Assembly: GCF_001641825.1 (NCBI RefSeq)
Contig: NZ_LRFH01000015.1
Location: 161,822 to 225,821 of the forward strand
Direction: 5' to 3'
DNA: 64,000 nt
From: Guyparkeria sp. WRN-7
GTDB taxonomy: Bacteria; Pseudomonadota; Gammaproteobacteria; Halothiobacillales; Halothiobacillaceae
The notes under the pieces were generated by a model. That model was not told the DNA's origin. It was given only the letters and a program-made list of their open reading frames with translations, and searched no databases. Shown piece after piece: positions 1-9,816 of the stretch; within the stretch, counting starts at the first letter, position 1; every line of letters starts with the position of its first letter. The position numbers and the translations under genes are program-made.

Positions 1-73
1 GCAGGGCATCCTCGACCGCCTCGACGTCGTCGCGCGGCACCTCCAGCCAGAGGTGCTGCCATTCTGCCGCCAT
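1..73 (-). CDS. prmA: Ribosomal protein L11 methyltransferase, N-terminal fragment
   Basis: Only the first 24 codons lie in the window; the gene runs off the left edge. The visible start, [13 protein letters not shown], followed by a stretch that predicts a beta-alpha fold (VEAVEDAL), looks like the N-terminal substrate-recognition domain of PrmA, which trimethylates ribosomal protein L11 using S-adenosylmethionine. The ATG overlaps the accC stop codon (TGATG), so the two are translationally coupled. accC followed by prmA is a common gammaproteobacterial order, and it supports the call more than the short peptide does. Confidence 0.7.
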   Translation of the reverse strand, partial: MAAEWQHLWLEVPRDDVEAVEDAL

Positions 74-1416
74 CAGGAGATCCCGAGGCGTTTGTGCAGG
101 AAGTGGATGTCCATGCCGCCCTGGACGAAGCCGGAGTCGGCCATCAGGTCACGATGCAACGGGATATTGGTCTTGATGCCGTCGACCAGCATTTCCTCGA
201 GCGCGCCGCGCATGCGGCGGATGGCCGCGTCACGATCGCCGGCGTGCGTGATCAGCTTGCCGATCATCGAGTCGTAGAACGGCGGGACGGAGTAGCCGTT
301 GTAGACATGCGTATCGACGCGTACGCCCAGGCCGCCAGGGATATGCAGGTTGCTGATCTTGCCGGGGCTGGGGGCGAAGGTGGCCGGGTCCTCGGCATTG
401 ATGCGGCACTCGACGGCATGGCCACGGAATTCGACGTCTTCCTGGGTGAGCGTGAGCGGGATGCCGGCGGCGATCGCCAGCTGTTCCTTGACCAGATCGA
501 TGCCGGTGATCATCTCGGTGACCGGGTGTTCGACCTGCAGGCGGGTGTTCATCTCGATGAAGTAGAACTCGCCCTTCTCGTACAGGAACTCGAAGGTGCC
601 CGCGCCGCGGTAGTTCATCCGCTTGCAGGCCTCGACGCAGACCGCGCCGATCTGGGCGCGCTGTTCGGGTGTGATGCCCGGGGCCGGGGCCTCCTCGATC
701 ACCTTCTGGTGGCGGCGCTGCATCGAGCAGTCGCGCTCGCCCAGGTGGATGGCGTTGCCCTGGCCGTCGGAGAGAATCTGCACCTCGATGTGGCGCGGGT
801 GCTCGAGGAACTTCTCCATGTAGACCTCGGGGTTGCCGAAGGCCGCGCCCGCCTCGCTCTTGGTCATCTCGATGGCGTGGTGGAGATGGGCCTCGGTGTG
901 CACCACGCGCATGCCGCGCCCGCCACCGCCGCCGGCGGCCTTGATGATCACCGGGTAGCCGACCTCGCGCGCCAGGCGGTGGTTCTCGTCCGGGTCATCA
1001 GTCAGCGCGCCCTCGGAGCCGGGCACGCAGGGTACGCCGGCGGCCCGCATGGTCTCCTTGGCGGTGACCTTGTCGCCCATCAGGCGGATCGACTCGGCGG
1101 TGGGGCCGATGAAGATGAAGCCGGACTCCTCGACGCGCTCGGCGAAGTCGGGGTTCTCGGAGAGAAAGCCGTAGCCGGGATGGATGGCCGACGAGTCGGT
1201 CAGCTCCGCGGCGGCGATCAGCGCCGGCACGTTGAGGTAGGACTCGTTGGAGCGCGCGCCGCCAATGCAGACGGACTCGTCGGCGAGGCGGACATGCTTG
1301 AGATCGCGGTCGGCGGTGGAATGGACCGCCACCGTGCCGATGTCGAGTTCACGGCAGGCGCGCAGGATCCGCAGCGCGATTTCGCCGCGGTTGGCGATCA
1401 GAACCTTGTTCAGCAT
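73..1416 (-). CDS. accC: Acetyl-CoA carboxylase, biotin carboxylase subunit
   Basis: Biotin carboxylase carboxylates the biotin carried by AccB, using ATP and bicarbonate, in the first committed step of fatty-acid synthesis. The 447-residue length is standard. The N-terminus [17 protein letters not shown] is the family signature. A glycine-rich ATP-grasp loop ([10 protein letters not shown]) lies near residue 165, and the metal/bicarbonate region [16 protein letters not shown] near 290. It follows accB by 58 bp and overlaps prmA by one base. The aroQ-accB-accC-prmA order suggests one minus-strand operon. Confidence 0.98.
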   Translation of the reverse strand: MLNKVLIANRGEIALRILRACRELDIGTVAVHSTADRDLKHVRLADESVCIGGARSNESYLNVPALIAAAELTDSSAIHPGYGFLSENPDFAERVEESGFIFIGPTAESIRLMGDKVTAKETMRAAGVPCVPGSEGALTDDPDENHRLAREVGYPVIIKAAGGGGGRGMRVVHTEAHLHHAIEMTKSEAGAAFGNPEVYMEKFLEHPRHIEVQILSDGQGNAIHLGERDCSMQRRHQKVIEEAPAPGITPEQRAQIGAVCVEACKRMNYRGAGTFEFLYEKGEFYFIEMNTRLQVEHPVTEMITGIDLVKEQLAIAAGIPLTLTQEDVEFRGHAVECRINAEDPATFAPSPGKISNLHIPGGLGVRVDTHVYNGYSVPPFYDSMIGKLITHAGDRDAAIRRMRGALEEMLVDGIKTNIPLHRDLMADSGFVQGGMDIHFLHKRLGIS

Positions 1417-1474
1417 CTTGGGAAAACTCCTGGGAAGACGAAAGCGGCTGGGCGTGTCGCGAGCAGGCAGCGCC

Positions 1475-1927
1475 TTACTCGATCACGAACAGCGGCTGGT
1501 CGTATTCCACCGGCTGGCCGTTTTCCACCAGGACGGACTTGATGGTGCCGTCGACCTCGGCCTCGATCTGGTTGAACATCTTCATCGCCTCGATGATGCA
1601 GAGCGTATCGCCCTTCTTCACCGTGGTGCCGACGTCGACGAACGGGCTGGCCTCCGGAGAGGATGCACGGTAGAAGGTGCCGACCATCGGCGAGTTGATG
1701 GTCTCGCCGGCCGGCTCGGCAGGTGCCTCGCCACCCGCGTCCGCGGCCGGTGCGGCTGGGGCCTGCGGGGCCGCCGGTGCGGCGGCCGGCATCATCGGCG
1801 GTTGCTGGGCCGGCTGCTGGGAGTTGCGCGAGATGCGCACCGACTCTTCGCCTTCCTTGATCTCGATCTCGGCGACGCCCGATTCCTCGAGCAGTTCAAT
1901 CAGCTTCTTTACCTTGCGGATATCCAT
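1475..1927 (-). CDS. accB: Acetyl-CoA carboxylase, biotin carboxyl carrier protein
   Basis: BCCP carries biotin between biotin carboxylase and the carboxyltransferase. The protein has 150 residues: a start [18 protein letters not shown], an Ala/Pro-rich flexible linker at about residues 40-70, and a C-terminal biotinyl domain with the biotinylation motif EAMKM (Lys116). The 'thumb' sequence ([12 protein letters not shown]) that marks AccB-type BCCPs is present. It starts 29 bp after aroQ ends and lies just upstream of accC. Confidence 0.98.
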   Translation of the reverse strand: MDIRKVKKLIELLEESGVAEIEIKEGEESVRISRNSQQPAQQPPMMPAAAPAAPQAPAAPAADAGGEAPAEPAGETINSPMVGTFYRASSPEASPFVDVGTTVKKGDTLCIIEAMKMFNQIEAEVDGTIKSVLVENGQPVEYDQPLFVIE

Positions 1928-1956
1928 GAGCGTGTCTCTTGCGTTTTTCGTGTCTG

Positions 1957-2406
1957 TCAGACGGACGCGGCGTCCAGGTGTTCGATCAGGGCGGTCAGGG
2001 CCAGTTCGTAGCCCAGTGCGCCCAGCCCGACGATGCTGCCGACGGCGATATCCGAGAAATAGGAGTGCTGCCGGAACGCCTCGCGGGCGTGAATGTTGGA
2101 AAGGTGGATCTCGACAAAGGGTCGATCGATCGCTAGCAGCGCGTCACGCAGCGCGACGCTGGTGTGGGTCCAGGCACCCGGGTTGATCAGCACTCCGTCG
2201 ATGCCTTCATCGGCGGCGCGATGCAGCCGGTCGATGGCTTCGCCCTCGTGATTGCTCTGGAAATGTTCCAGCGCGACGCCGCGCCCGTGGGCGGCCTGAT
2301 CGAGTCGGCTGCCGATGTCGGCAAGGGTCAGCCGGCCGTAGCGCTCGGGCTCGCGAGAGCCGAGGCGATTGAGATTGGGGCCGTTGAGTACCAGGATCCG
2401 TTTCAT
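1957..2406 (-). CDS. aroQ: Type II 3-dehydroquinate dehydratase
   Basis: This enzyme catalyses the third step of the shikimate pathway, 3-dehydroquinate to 3-dehydroshikimate, as a small dodecameric type II dehydratase. The 149-residue protein begins [20 protein letters not shown]. It holds the active-site Tyr of the lid loop (ERYG), the FQSNHEGE segment, the NPGAWTHTS loop and the C-terminal EIHLSN motif. The reading frame is open for 75 more codons upstream, but that stretch has no family similarity, and type II enzymes start as chosen here. It heads the accBC-prmA cluster. Confidence 0.96.
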   Translation of the reverse strand: MKRILVLNGPNLNRLGSREPERYGRLTLADIGSRLDQAAHGRGVALEHFQSNHEGEAIDRLHRAADEGIDGVLINPGAWTHTSVALRDALLAIDRPFVEIHLSNIHAREAFRQHSYFSDIAVGSIVGLGALGYELALTALIEHLDAASV

Positions 2407-2601
2407 GGGAACTCGCTGCTTGTCGCCGGTCGGGACTGCCTTGTCCCGGCTGGGGCGTTGGTTTTCCGGCATTGTGCCGGCTGGGGCGCGCGAAGTCACG
2501 TTTTCCCCCGCATTTTTTTGCCAATCGCTGCCCATTGGCCGATTTTTCACGAACTTGTCTTTCGGGCCGAGTGTCGGGTGCTCGTGGCGGGTGGGGCAAC
2601 G

Positions 2602-2626
2602 AAAAACGCCCCGCGTAGGCGGGGCG
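2602..2626 (-). terminator. Rho-independent terminator after dsbD
   Basis: An 8-bp perfect GC stem (arms 2607-2614 and 2619-2626, 4-nt loop) is followed on the minus strand by a run of five T. It sits 11 bp beyond the dsbD stop and inside the upstream extension of the aroQ frame. This also argues against a longer AroQ. Confidence 0.85.
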
Positions 2627-2636
2627 TCCAATCGGG

Positions 2637-4949
2637 TCAGCGCTGGCTGGTGGCCCTGACGTGAGTCAGGAATTCCTCCGGAGGCTGGTAGCCCACCACC
2701 CAGTGCTCGCGGACCCGCTCGCCCTGGTCATCCCAGAAAATGATGCCCGGCGGGCCGTAGAGGTCGAAGCGCTTCAGCAGGGCCTTGTGCTCCTGATTGT
2801 TGGCGGTGACATCCGCCTGCAGGACCAGAAAGCCGTCGAGTGCCTCGATGACGCGCGGGTCGCTGAAGGTGTTGTGCTCCATCTCCTTGCAGGAGATGCA
2901 CCAGTCGGCGTAGAAGTCGAGCATTACCGGCTGGCCGGCGGCCTTCGCCTGGGCCAGTGCCTGGTCGAGCTCGGCCTCGTTGTCGATCTGGCGGAAGGTC
3001 AGCTCGGCCTGCGCGCTCGAGCCGCCGCCGATCGACAGGCCGGCGAGCGGGGCAAGCACGGTGCCCTTGCCGCCACCGGCGACACCGATCAGGACCAGTA
3101 CGCCCCAGAGGAGCAGGACCAGCCCAAGTGACTTCCACAGGCGCAGCCAGCCGGAGGCGCCTTCCCTGAGCGATTCGGTCGCCCCCATGTAGACCGCCGA
3201 GGCGATCAGAAGCACGGCCCACATCAGCTGGGTCACCGCCGCCGGCAGGAAGCGCTCCAGCATCCAGACGGCCACGCCCAGCAGCAGGACGCCGAAGACG
3301 GCCTTGACGGCATCCATCCAGCCGCCGGCCTTGGGCAGGTATTTGCCGCCGACGGTGCCCACGAGGATCAGCGGCAGGCCCATGCCGATCGAGAGCGCGA
3401 ACAGCGCCAGGCCGCCGATCACGGCATCGCCGGTCTGGCCGATGTAGATCAGGGCGCCGGCCAGCGGCGGGGCCATGCAGGGGCCGACGATCAGCGCCGA
3501 GAGGAAGCCCATTACCGCCACCCCGGTGAGGGTGCCGCCCTGCTGGCGGTTCTGCGCCTGCATGATGCGAGACTGGATCGACGAGGGCAGCTGCAGTTCG
3601 TAGAAGCCGAACATCGACAGGGCCAGCGCGACGAAGATCGCGGCGAAGGCGGTCAGGACCCACGGGTCCTGGAAGGCCGCCTGCAGGTTGGCGCCGAACA
3701 GGCCGGCGAGCACACCGGCGACGGTGTAGGTCAGCGCCATGGCCAGCACGTAGACCAGCGAGAGGACGAAGGCCTTGCGCGTGGTCAGGTGCTCGCCCTG
3801 GCCGGCGATGATGCCCGACAGGATCGGGATCATCGGGAACACGCAGGGCGTGAAGGCCAGCAGCAGGCCGAAGACCAGGAAGCCCAGCACGATCGCCCAG
3901 GGCGTGCCCTCGATCAGACGCTGGGTGATCAGGTCGGTTTCCGAGCCGCCGCTTGCGGGCACCGCAGCCTCGCCGCTGTCCGTCGGGGTTGCCGTGTCGT
4001 CGGCGGTGCCGGTCGTCGCCAGTTGCGGCAGGTCCTCGACGGCGGTCGGTTCGCCAATGCCGTCCGGGACCGCGTCGAGGCGCTCGGCGGTGCCCGCGGT
4101 CGGGTCGATGCGCCAGGCCTTCTCCATCGGCGGGTAGCAAAGGCCCATGTCGGCGCAGCCCTGATAGCCGATCACCAGCGTGTAGGGGGCGTCGGCCTCG
4201 ACGTTCAGGCGGCTGTCGAGCTGGTCGTGGAATACCCAGACGGTGCCGAAGTTGGGGTCGTCCTTGCGCTCGCCCTCGGCCAGCTCGGCGCCCGTGATGG
4301 TGGCGCCGTCACTGACCGCGGCCTTGAGCCGGCCGCGGTAGAGGTAGTACTCGGGCACGATGTCGAAACGGACGAACACCGCACTCCCATCGGCGGTGAC
4401 CTCCGGGCGGAACGCCTTTTCCGGGTCGAGTGGCTCGTTGCTGCCACCCAGACCGCCGAAGCCGCCGAGACTGATTCCGCCGTCCCGATCGGCGGCGCTT
4501 GCCGGCGTGGAGGCAGCCGCGCTGGCCAGCTTGACGGTCAGCTCGCGGGTTTCCGGCGGATAGCAGACGCCGTGGATGTCCGAGCAGCCCTGGTATTCCA
4601 CCGTGACGGTTGCCTCGCCGCCCTGGGTGACCGGGACGGTGGCGGAAAAGTCCTGCTTGTAGACCGGTGTCTTGCCGAAGACGGGGTCGTCGTCGATGAC
4701 CGCCTCGGGGAGGGCCGGCTCGCCCAGGGTGATGCCGTCGCCGCCGCGGATCGCGAGCTTGTCCTGATAGAGGTGATACCCCTCGGTGACCCGGAAATCG
4801 AGTCGGATGTCACCGTCGTCGGCGCTGGCCTCGACGCCGAAGGCCTCGTCGGCCGACAGCAGTTCCGGCTGGGCGATGGCCGTGGCCTGCCAGAGCAGGG
4901 TGAAGGCTGCGAACAGGAGGGCGGCGAGGCGCGCCGGGGAGGCGATCAT
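2637..4949 (-). CDS. dsbD: Thiol:disulfide interchange protein DsbD with duplicated N-terminal domain
   Basis: DsbD passes electrons from cytoplasmic thioredoxin across the inner membrane to periplasmic thiol proteins. After a signal peptide ([16 protein letters not shown]) there are two nDsbD-like domains in tandem. Each carries a cysteine pair: [12 protein letters not shown] at about residue 145 and [11 protein letters not shown] at about 265. Then come eight or so membrane segments with the redox cysteines in TPCVFP and VGPCMAPP, and a C-terminal thioredoxin domain with WCISC. At about 770 residues it is some 200 longer than the E. coli protein, because of the extra domain. The ATG used here overlaps the cutA stop (ATGA); in-frame ATGs at 4967 and 4979 are alternatives. 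Confidence 0.93.
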   Translation of the reverse strand: MIASPARLAALLFAAFTLLWQATAIAQPELLSADEAFGVEASADDGDIRLDFRVTEGYHLYQDKLAIRGGDGITLGEPALPEAVIDDDPVFGKTPVYKQDFSATVPVTQGGEATVTVEYQGCSDIHGVCYPPETRELTVKLASAAASTPASAADRDGGISLGGFGGLGGSNEPLDPEKAFRPEVTADGSAVFVRFDIVPEYYLYRGRLKAAVSDGATITGAELAEGERKDDPNFGTVWVFHDQLDSRLNVEADAPYTLVIGYQGCADMGLCYPPMEKAWRIDPTAGTAERLDAVPDGIGEPTAVEDLPQLATTGTADDTATPTDSGEAAVPASGGSETDLITQRLIEGTPWAIVLGFLVFGLLLAFTPCVFPMIPILSGIIAGQGEHLTTRKAFVLSLVYVLAMALTYTVAGVLAGLFGANLQAAFQDPWVLTAFAAIFVALALSMFGFYELQLPSSIQSRIMQAQNRQQGGTLTGVAVMGFLSALIVGPCMAPPLAGALIYIGQTGDAVIGGLALFALSIGMGLPLILVGTVGGKYLPKAGGWMDAVKAVFGVLLLGVAVWMLERFLPAAVTQLMWAVLLIASAVYMGATESLREGASGWLRLWKSLGLVLLLWGVLVLIGVAGGGKGTVLAPLAGLSIGGGSSAQAELTFRQIDNEAELDQALAQAKAAGQPVMLDFYADWCISCKEMEHNTFSDPRVIEALDGFLVLQADVTANNQEHKALLKRFDLYGPPGIIFWDDQGERVREHWVVGYQPPEEFLTHVRATSQR

Positions 4950-5281
4950 TGAGCGGCTTGAACGCATTGTTGGACCCATTCTGAATAGGACTGGCTGCTT
5001 TCGGCAGAAAGGATGACCACTTCGGGGCAGTCATAGGGGTGGTAGCGCTCGATGGCGTCCTTGAGATCATCGATGCGCTCGAGACTGGTCTTCATGTGGA
5101 GCTGGTATTCCTCGTCGTGACACAGCTCGCCCTGCCAGTGATAGGAAGAGCGGACCGGGCCGACCTGGTTGACGCAGGCGATCAGCCCGTCGGCCAGCAG
5201 TCGTGCGCTGAGCTCGTCGGCGGCGCGCGGGTCGTCCAGCGTGGTGATCACCAGTGCTATTGTGCTTTGCTCGATCGTCAT
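4946..5281 (-). CDS. cutA: Divalent-cation tolerance protein CutA
   Basis: A 111-residue CutA1-type protein (small trimeric metal-binding protein, exact role unsettled). The signature features are VITTLDDPRAADELSARLL near the start, LIACVNQVGPVRSSYHWQGE, and the terminal PYDCPEVVILSAESSQSYSEW. The frame extends 34 codons upstream, but that part has no family similarity, so the ATG that gives a normal-length protein was chosen. It lies directly upstream of dsbD with an ATGA overlap; cutA-dsbD is a common gammaproteobacterial pair. Confidence 0.95.
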   Translation of the reverse strand: MTIEQSTIALVITTLDDPRAADELSARLLADGLIACVNQVGPVRSSYHWQGELCHDEEYQLHMKTSLERIDDLKDAIERYHPYDCPEVVILSAESSQSYSEWVQQCVQAAQ

Positions 5282-5410
5282 TACTGTCTGTCGGGCGGGA
5301 GGTGAAGTCGCGAGCACCTTTTGTGTTGCTCGCGCGTTGTTTAGTTCCGCCGAGAGACTAGCGCTCTGATCGTTAGTCGGCAAACAAATCCATTCTCAAC
5401 AAGAGTCGCC

Positions 5411-5932
5411 ATGCGAAAACTGTCCGGATTCATCCTGTTCCTGCCGCTGGTCGAGCTGGTGCTGCTGATCGCGATGGGCGCCGCCATGGGCTTTCTCGCC
5501 ACGCTGCTGTGGATCGTGGCCACCGGCATCTGGGGTGCATGGCTGATGCGAACAGCCGGGCCCAATGCCATGGCGCGCGCGCAGCGCGAGATGGCCGAGA
5601 CCGGCCGGGGCGAGATCGACAGTCTGGGCGTGGCGGCGAATTTCGTCGGCGGGCTGATGCTGCTGTTGCCGGGGCCCATGACCGACGTGCTGGGCCTGGT
5701 GCTGGTGACGCCGTTTTTGCGGCGGCTGGCATTCGGTGCCTGGCTGGCCGGCCGGCTGCAGCAGGTGGTGGTCGAGCGCGGTGGTTTCGGCCCGGGGGGT
5801 GGCCCGGGCCGCGGACCGTTCGGCCCGGATGGCCCCGGTGGCGACGGTCATGTCTACGACGCCGATCCCGACGACATCACTCGCCGTGATCCGCGCACCT
5901 CGAGGCACCTCGACCACGACGACCGTGACTGA
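5411..5932 (+). CDS. fxsA: FxsA family membrane protein
   Basis: FxsA is a small inner-membrane protein; overproduction in E. coli relieves phage T7 exclusion by the F plasmid, but its native role is unclear. The 173-residue protein starts MRKLSGFILFLPLVELVLL. It has two or three hydrophobic segments, the conserved TAGPNAMARAQREM stretch, and LLLPGPMTDVLGLVLVTPFLRR. The C-terminus is Gly/Pro- and Asp-rich and low complexity. It is divergent from cutA and convergent with hemG, with only 3 bp between the two stop codons. Confidence 0.9.
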   Translation: MRKLSGFILFLPLVELVLLIAMGAAMGFLATLLWIVATGIWGAWLMRTAGPNAMARAQREMAETGRGEIDSLGVAANFVGGLMLLLPGPMTDVLGLVLVTPFLRRLAFGAWLAGRLQQVVVERGGFGPGGGPGRGPFGPDGPGGDGHVYDADPDDITRRDPRTSRHLDHDDRD

Positions 5933-5935
5933 TTC

Positions 5936-7354
5936 CTAGCTCTCGGCCAGGATCCTTTTCGCGAGGGTCCGGCCATTCTCCAGGCAATCCCCCACCGCAA
6001 TGCCGCCGCGCCAGTTACCGATCAGCGACAGCTGCGGGTGGTGGGCCAGTGCCTGATCCAGCCGCTGGATGCGTGCCTCGTGCCCCAGTTCGTACTGCGG
6101 GATCGCCTTCGGCCAGCGGCTGACACGCTGCCAGACCGGCTCGCCCTCGATGCCGAGCAGGTCGCCCAGATCCCGGCATACCTGCCGCACCAGTTCGCCA
6201 TCCGTCATTTCCGTCGCCTCGGGGTCCTGTCGCCCGCCGATGAAGGCGGTGATCAGCTTGTGGCCCGCCGGCGCGCGATGCGGGAACAGGGTCGAGGAAA
6301 ACAGCGCGCCCAGCGTGCGGCGGTTCTGGTTGCGCGGCACGAGTACGCCGAAGCCGTCCAGGGCATGGGCCAGCATGCCGGTGGGGAAGCCCAGCGCGAC
6401 CGAGGCGACCGGCGGGTAGACGATCTCGTCGAGCGGCTCGGCCAGCAGTGCGTCGAGCGGGCGCAGCAGTTCGGCACTGACGTGCGCGGGGGTGGCCAGC
6501 ACCAGATGGCGTGCCTGCCAGTGCTGCCCCTCGGCATCGGTCGCCTTCCAGCCGTCGGCAGACGGGCTGACTGACTCGATCCGCCGACCGCGGACGATCT
6601 CGCCCCCGGACGAGGCTTCGATGCGCTCGGTGAGTCGGTCGGTCAGGGTCTGGATGCCGTCGGGGAAGCTCACCAGCTTGCCGCGCCATTCGCGCGGCAC
6701 TGTCTCGGTGCCTTCGCGGCGGCGTCGCCGGGCGGCCTTCATGGCGGCGATCCCGCCGCGTACGAGTGAGCCATGCTCGCGTTCCATGGCGGCGAGCTTG
6801 GGCATGGCGGCCTGCACGGACAGGCGTGCGGGATCGCCGGCGTAGACACCCGAGACGAACGGGTCGACCAGGTTGTCGAGCACGTGGCGGCCGAGTCGCC
6901 GCTGGATGAAATCCGCCAGGCTCTCTTCGTGCTGGCCGCGACGCACCCAGGGTTCGCGCAGCAGACGCCCCCACGTGCCCGGACCGAGCAGCGGGTTGAA
7001 CGGTGCGCTCAGCGGATTGGTGGGCAGGGAGATCAGCTGCTTGCCCTGGGCAATGTAGCGCTTTTTCCCGGCCTCGCCGGCAAAGATGGCCTCGTCGGTC
7101 AGGTCGAGCTCCTGCAGGAGCTCGAACAGCGCCGGCTTGACCATGAGCGTGTTGGGGCCGATCTCGATCTGCCAGTCGCCGTCGCGGTGCGTGCGGATAT
7201 TGCCGCCGGGCTGGTCGCCGGCCTCGAGGACGGTCACCCGCTTGCCTTCGCGGGCCAGGGCGAAGGCGGTGGCCAGTCCGCTGGCGCCGGCGCCGACTAC
7301 CAGTGTGTCCGTGGAGTGCGTCCCGGTGGATTCGGGCTGGTCGCTTGCTGTCAT
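5936..7354 (-). CDS. hemG: Oxygen-dependent protoporphyrinogen oxidase
   Basis: This FAD enzyme oxidises protoporphyrinogen IX to protoporphyrin IX, the penultimate step of heme synthesis. A Rossmann FAD motif (VVGAGASGLATAFALA, then VLEAGDQPGGNIRT) lies at the N-terminus, and the C-terminal FAD signature (LIGNWRGGIAVGDCLENGR) is clear. Length is about 472 residues, as in HemY-type oxidases. The ATG at 7354 was chosen; an in-frame ATG five codons upstream (7369) is also possible. It is convergent with fxsA. Confidence 0.93.
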   Translation of the reverse strand: MTASDQPESTGTHSTDTLVVGAGASGLATAFALAREGKRVTVLEAGDQPGGNIRTHRDGDWQIEIGPNTLMVKPALFELLQELDLTDEAIFAGEAGKKRYIAQGKQLISLPTNPLSAPFNPLLGPGTWGRLLREPWVRRGQHEESLADFIQRRLGRHVLDNLVDPFVSGVYAGDPARLSVQAAMPKLAAMEREHGSLVRGGIAAMKAARRRRREGTETVPREWRGKLVSFPDGIQTLTDRLTERIEASSGGEIVRGRRIESVSPSADGWKATDAEGQHWQARHLVLATPAHVSAELLRPLDALLAEPLDEIVYPPVASVALGFPTGMLAHALDGFGVLVPRNQNRRTLGALFSSTLFPHRAPAGHKLITAFIGGRQDPEATEMTDGELVRQVCRDLGDLLGIEGEPVWQRVSRWPKAIPQYELGHEARIQRLDQALAHHPQLSLIGNWRGGIAVGDCLENGRTLAKRILAES

Positions 7355-7459
7355 GGCATCTCGTGGCATGGCCGTGGTGGGGAATGCTATGTCTGTTTGC
7401 GGGGTCGAGTGTACTCTACCGGTTCGCTCATTTTCGGCAGTCGGACTGTCAGGGACGTT

Positions 7460-8437
7460 ATGGACGAATCACACGCCGTTGGTGGGACCTCCGACCCGCG
7501 TGGACAACGCCGCGCGGTCGTGCTGGGCGGGACCGGCTTTGTCGGCCGTCACCTGGTCCAGAGGCTTTCCAATATGGGCTGGGAGATCGTGGTGCCGAGT
7601 CGCCATGCCGCTCGTCACCGCGACATGGGCTTGTGGCCGAGCGTGGTGCTGGTCGACATGAACGGACCGGCCCAGTCGGACCTTGCCACCCACCGCGAGG
7701 CGCCGGAGCTGGCTGAACTGCTCGAAGGGGCCGACCTGCTGGTCAATCTGGTCGGCATCCTCAACGAGAGCGGGAATGACGGCCAGGGGTTCAAACGCGT
7801 CCACATCAAGCTTGCCAAGGCAGCCCTGCGCGCGGCGGCCGACGCCGGCGTGCCGCGCTACCTGCACATGAGCGCGCTGGGTGCCGACGAGGACGACGGT
7901 GCCAGTCACTACCAGCGGACCAAGGGCAAGGCGGAGAACTGGGTGCACCGTTTCGGCCGTAAGCACGATATCGCGGTGACCAGCTTCCGCCCGTCTGTGA
8001 TTTTCGGCCCGGGCGACTCGTTCCTCAATCGCTTCGCCGGCCTGGCGAGGCTGATGCCGGGCGTCTTCCCGCTGGCCTGCGCGGGCGCCCGTTTCTCGCC
8101 GGTATACGTCGGCGATGTTACCCGCCGCTACGTCGAGGCGATCGATGATCCGGCCACGTTCGGCGAGCGCTACGACCTCTGTGGCCCACACGACTACTCG
8201 CTGGGTGAGCTGGCCAGCTACGCGGCTTCGACCAGCGGTCACCCGCGCTGGGTGATCGGTCTGCCCGGCTGGCTGTCGCGACTGCAGGCGCGCGTGATGG
8301 AGTGGCTGCCCGGCAAGCCCTTCAGTCGCGACAATCTCGCCTCGCTGCAGCGGCCCAATATCTGCGAGCCCGACTGCCGGCGCGAACCCAGCCGCCTCGA
8401 GGACATCGCGCCGGGCTATCTCTCCACGGACGCCTGA
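7460..8437 (+). CDS. NAD(P)-binding atypical SDR, complex I NDUFA9-like
   Basis: A 325-residue NAD-dependent epimerase/dehydratase-type protein of the atypical extended SDR group (NDUFA9-like). It has a Rossmann glycine motif (VVLGGTGFVGRHLVQRL) at about residue 20 and the segment LLVNLVGILNE. YLHMSALGAD is followed by SHYQRTKGKAE, the region of the SDR Tyr-Lys pair. SVIFGPGDSFLNRFAGLARL is typical of the NDUFA9 branch. The start is set by AGGGACG just upstream; the frame is open far upstream but only antisense to hemG. Its substrate is unknown. Confidence 0.85.
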   Translation: MDESHAVGGTSDPRGQRRAVVLGGTGFVGRHLVQRLSNMGWEIVVPSRHAARHRDMGLWPSVVLVDMNGPAQSDLATHREAPELAELLEGADLLVNLVGILNESGNDGQGFKRVHIKLAKAALRAAADAGVPRYLHMSALGADEDDGASHYQRTKGKAENWVHRFGRKHDIAVTSFRPSVIFGPGDSFLNRFAGLARLMPGVFPLACAGARFSPVYVGDVTRRYVEAIDDPATFGERYDLCGPHDYSLGELASYAASTSGHPRWVIGLPGWLSRLQARVMEWLPGKPFSRDNLASLQRPNICEPDCRREPSRLEDIAPGYLSTDA

Positions 8438-8508
8438 TCGGCGCGGTGGTAGGATAGGCGCTCCCGACCGGCCCCGGATGACCGGGCCGACGGGATGCCA
8501 TCCGTCTG

Positions 8509-9072
8509 ATGTCTGAATCGAGGTCCCCCGTGGAATCGGAAACCCCCACTCCTCCCGAGAGGCGTTCGAGCAACGCCGAGCACTATTTCGAGCACTTCCT
8601 GTTCGGCAGCCGCTGGATCATGGCGCCGGTCTACCTGGGGCTGGTCGGCGCGATGCTGATCCTGCTGGTGAAGTTCGGCTCCGAACTCTGGCATCTGCTC
8701 AGCCATGCCTTCTCGCTGAGCGAGTCGGAGATCATCATCGGCGTGCTGACGCTGGTGGACGTGGCGCTGATCATGAACCTGCTGATCATCATCATCTTCT
8801 CGGGCTACGAGAATTTCGTCTCGAAGATGGAGGACCTGCACAGCCACCACGACCGCCCGGAGTGGATGGGCCACATCGGCTTCACCGATCTCAAGATCAA
8901 GGTGATCGGCTCGATCGTCGCCATCTCGGGTATCGAGCTGTTGAAGTCGTTCATGAACGTCGAGAACCTCACCAACCGCGACATGGCCTGGATGGTGGGC
9001 ATCCACCTGACGTTCGTCGTCTCCGGCGTGCTCTACGCCGTGATGGACCGGCTGCAGGGCAAGGGGCACTGA
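8509..9072 (+). CDS. YqhA/UPF0114 family membrane protein
   Basis: A 187-residue inner-membrane protein of the YqhA (UPF0114) family; function unknown. A hydrophilic N-terminus rich in Pro/Glu is followed by FEHFLFGSRWIMAPVYLGL and three or four hydrophobic helices. The conserved SGYENFVSKM and GFTDLKIKVIGSIVAISGIEL segments are present. It lies 71 bp after the SDR gene on the same strand and ends at a strong terminator. Confidence 0.88.
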   Translation: MSESRSPVESETPTPPERRSSNAEHYFEHFLFGSRWIMAPVYLGLVGAMLILLVKFGSELWHLLSHAFSLSESEIIIGVLTLVDVALIMNLLIIIIFSGYENFVSKMEDLHSHHDRPEWMGHIGFTDLKIKVIGSIVAISGIELLKSFMNVENLTNRDMAWMVGIHLTFVVSGVLYAVMDRLQGKGH

Positions 9073-9096
9073 CCGCTCGCGTCCTGTGCCGAACAG

Positions 9097-9126
9097 AAAA
9101 CCCCGCCGGATGGCGGGGTTTTTTCG
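9097..9126. terminator. Bidirectional terminator between yqhA-like gene and nrsF
   Basis: An 11-bp stem (9097-9107 with 9112-9122) has a T-run on the plus strand and an A-run at the left edge, so it can stop both the yqhA-like transcript and the opposing sigma/anti-sigma transcript. Confidence 0.85.
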
Positions 9127-9151
9127 TCAGGGCGGCGTATGCCGTGGCTCG

Positions 9152-9796
9152 TCACCAGCGCAACAGCCGCGGTCCCAGCCAGGCACCCAGGACCGTGGGG
9201 ATGCTCACGCCGAGCAGGTACCACAGGGCGATGAACGGCGCGGCCATTTCCGGGCAGTGCAACGAGTAGACCAGGGCGGCGAACGAGCCGGCGAACAGCC
9301 CGGCGGCGGCACCGGCCAGACGCAGCCGGGTCGGCGCCATGCCGCGCATGGCCCACAGGGTGCTCGCCAATAACGGCGCGGACAGCAGGGCGATCAGGAA
9401 GGCGCAGCTGCTCCAGGTTTCGCCCAGGAGCAGGGTGGCGCGCTGCGCTGGCGTCGCCTGACTGAGCGAGGCGATCGCCAGCAGCCACAGCAGCAGCACC
9501 GGCATGGCGGTGGTCGAGGGCGGCAGCCGTCCCAAGCGCACGCCCGGGCGGCCCAGTCGCCAGGTGGCAACGAGGCCCGCGACGATCAGCAGGCCGGCAA
9601 AGCCGACCTTGACCCAGAACATCGGGTCCGTGACCACCCGGGGGAGGTCGGAGCGGACACCGAGCAGCCCCAGCATCAGCATCACGCTTGCCAGCAGGCC
9701 GGTGGCGGTGGCCAATGCCAGCCGGGTCGGTAGCGCGCGGCGCGGCACGGCCACGTCGCCGGTTGAGAGTAGTGATACCAGTTCGTCGGTCTTCAT
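9152..9796 (-). CDS. nrsF: NrsF/DUF1109-type membrane anti-sigma factor
   Basis: A 214-residue protein starting MKTDELVSLLSTGDVAVPRR, with six predicted membrane helices between residues 25 and 210. This is the layout of the DUF1109 family, named NrsF for 'negative regulator of SigF'. In studied systems it holds an ECF sigma factor inactive at the membrane until stress is sensed. Cysteines are present in the fourth and fifth membrane regions (SSCAFL, LHCPE), as is typical of redox-sensing members. It lies 20 bp after the sigma gene, in the same operon. Confidence 0.85.
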   Translation of the reverse strand: MKTDELVSLLSTGDVAVPRRALPTRLALATATGLLASVMLMLGLLGVRSDLPRVVTDPMFWVKVGFAGLLIVAGLVATWRLGRPGVRLGRLPPSTTAMPVLLLWLLAIASLSQATPAQRATLLLGETWSSCAFLIALLSAPLLASTLWAMRGMAPTRLRLAGAAAGLFAGSFAALVYSLHCPEMAAPFIALWYLLGVSIPTVLGAWLGPRLLRW

Positions 9797-9816
9797 GCGG
9801 TTTCCCCTGGGGTTGC

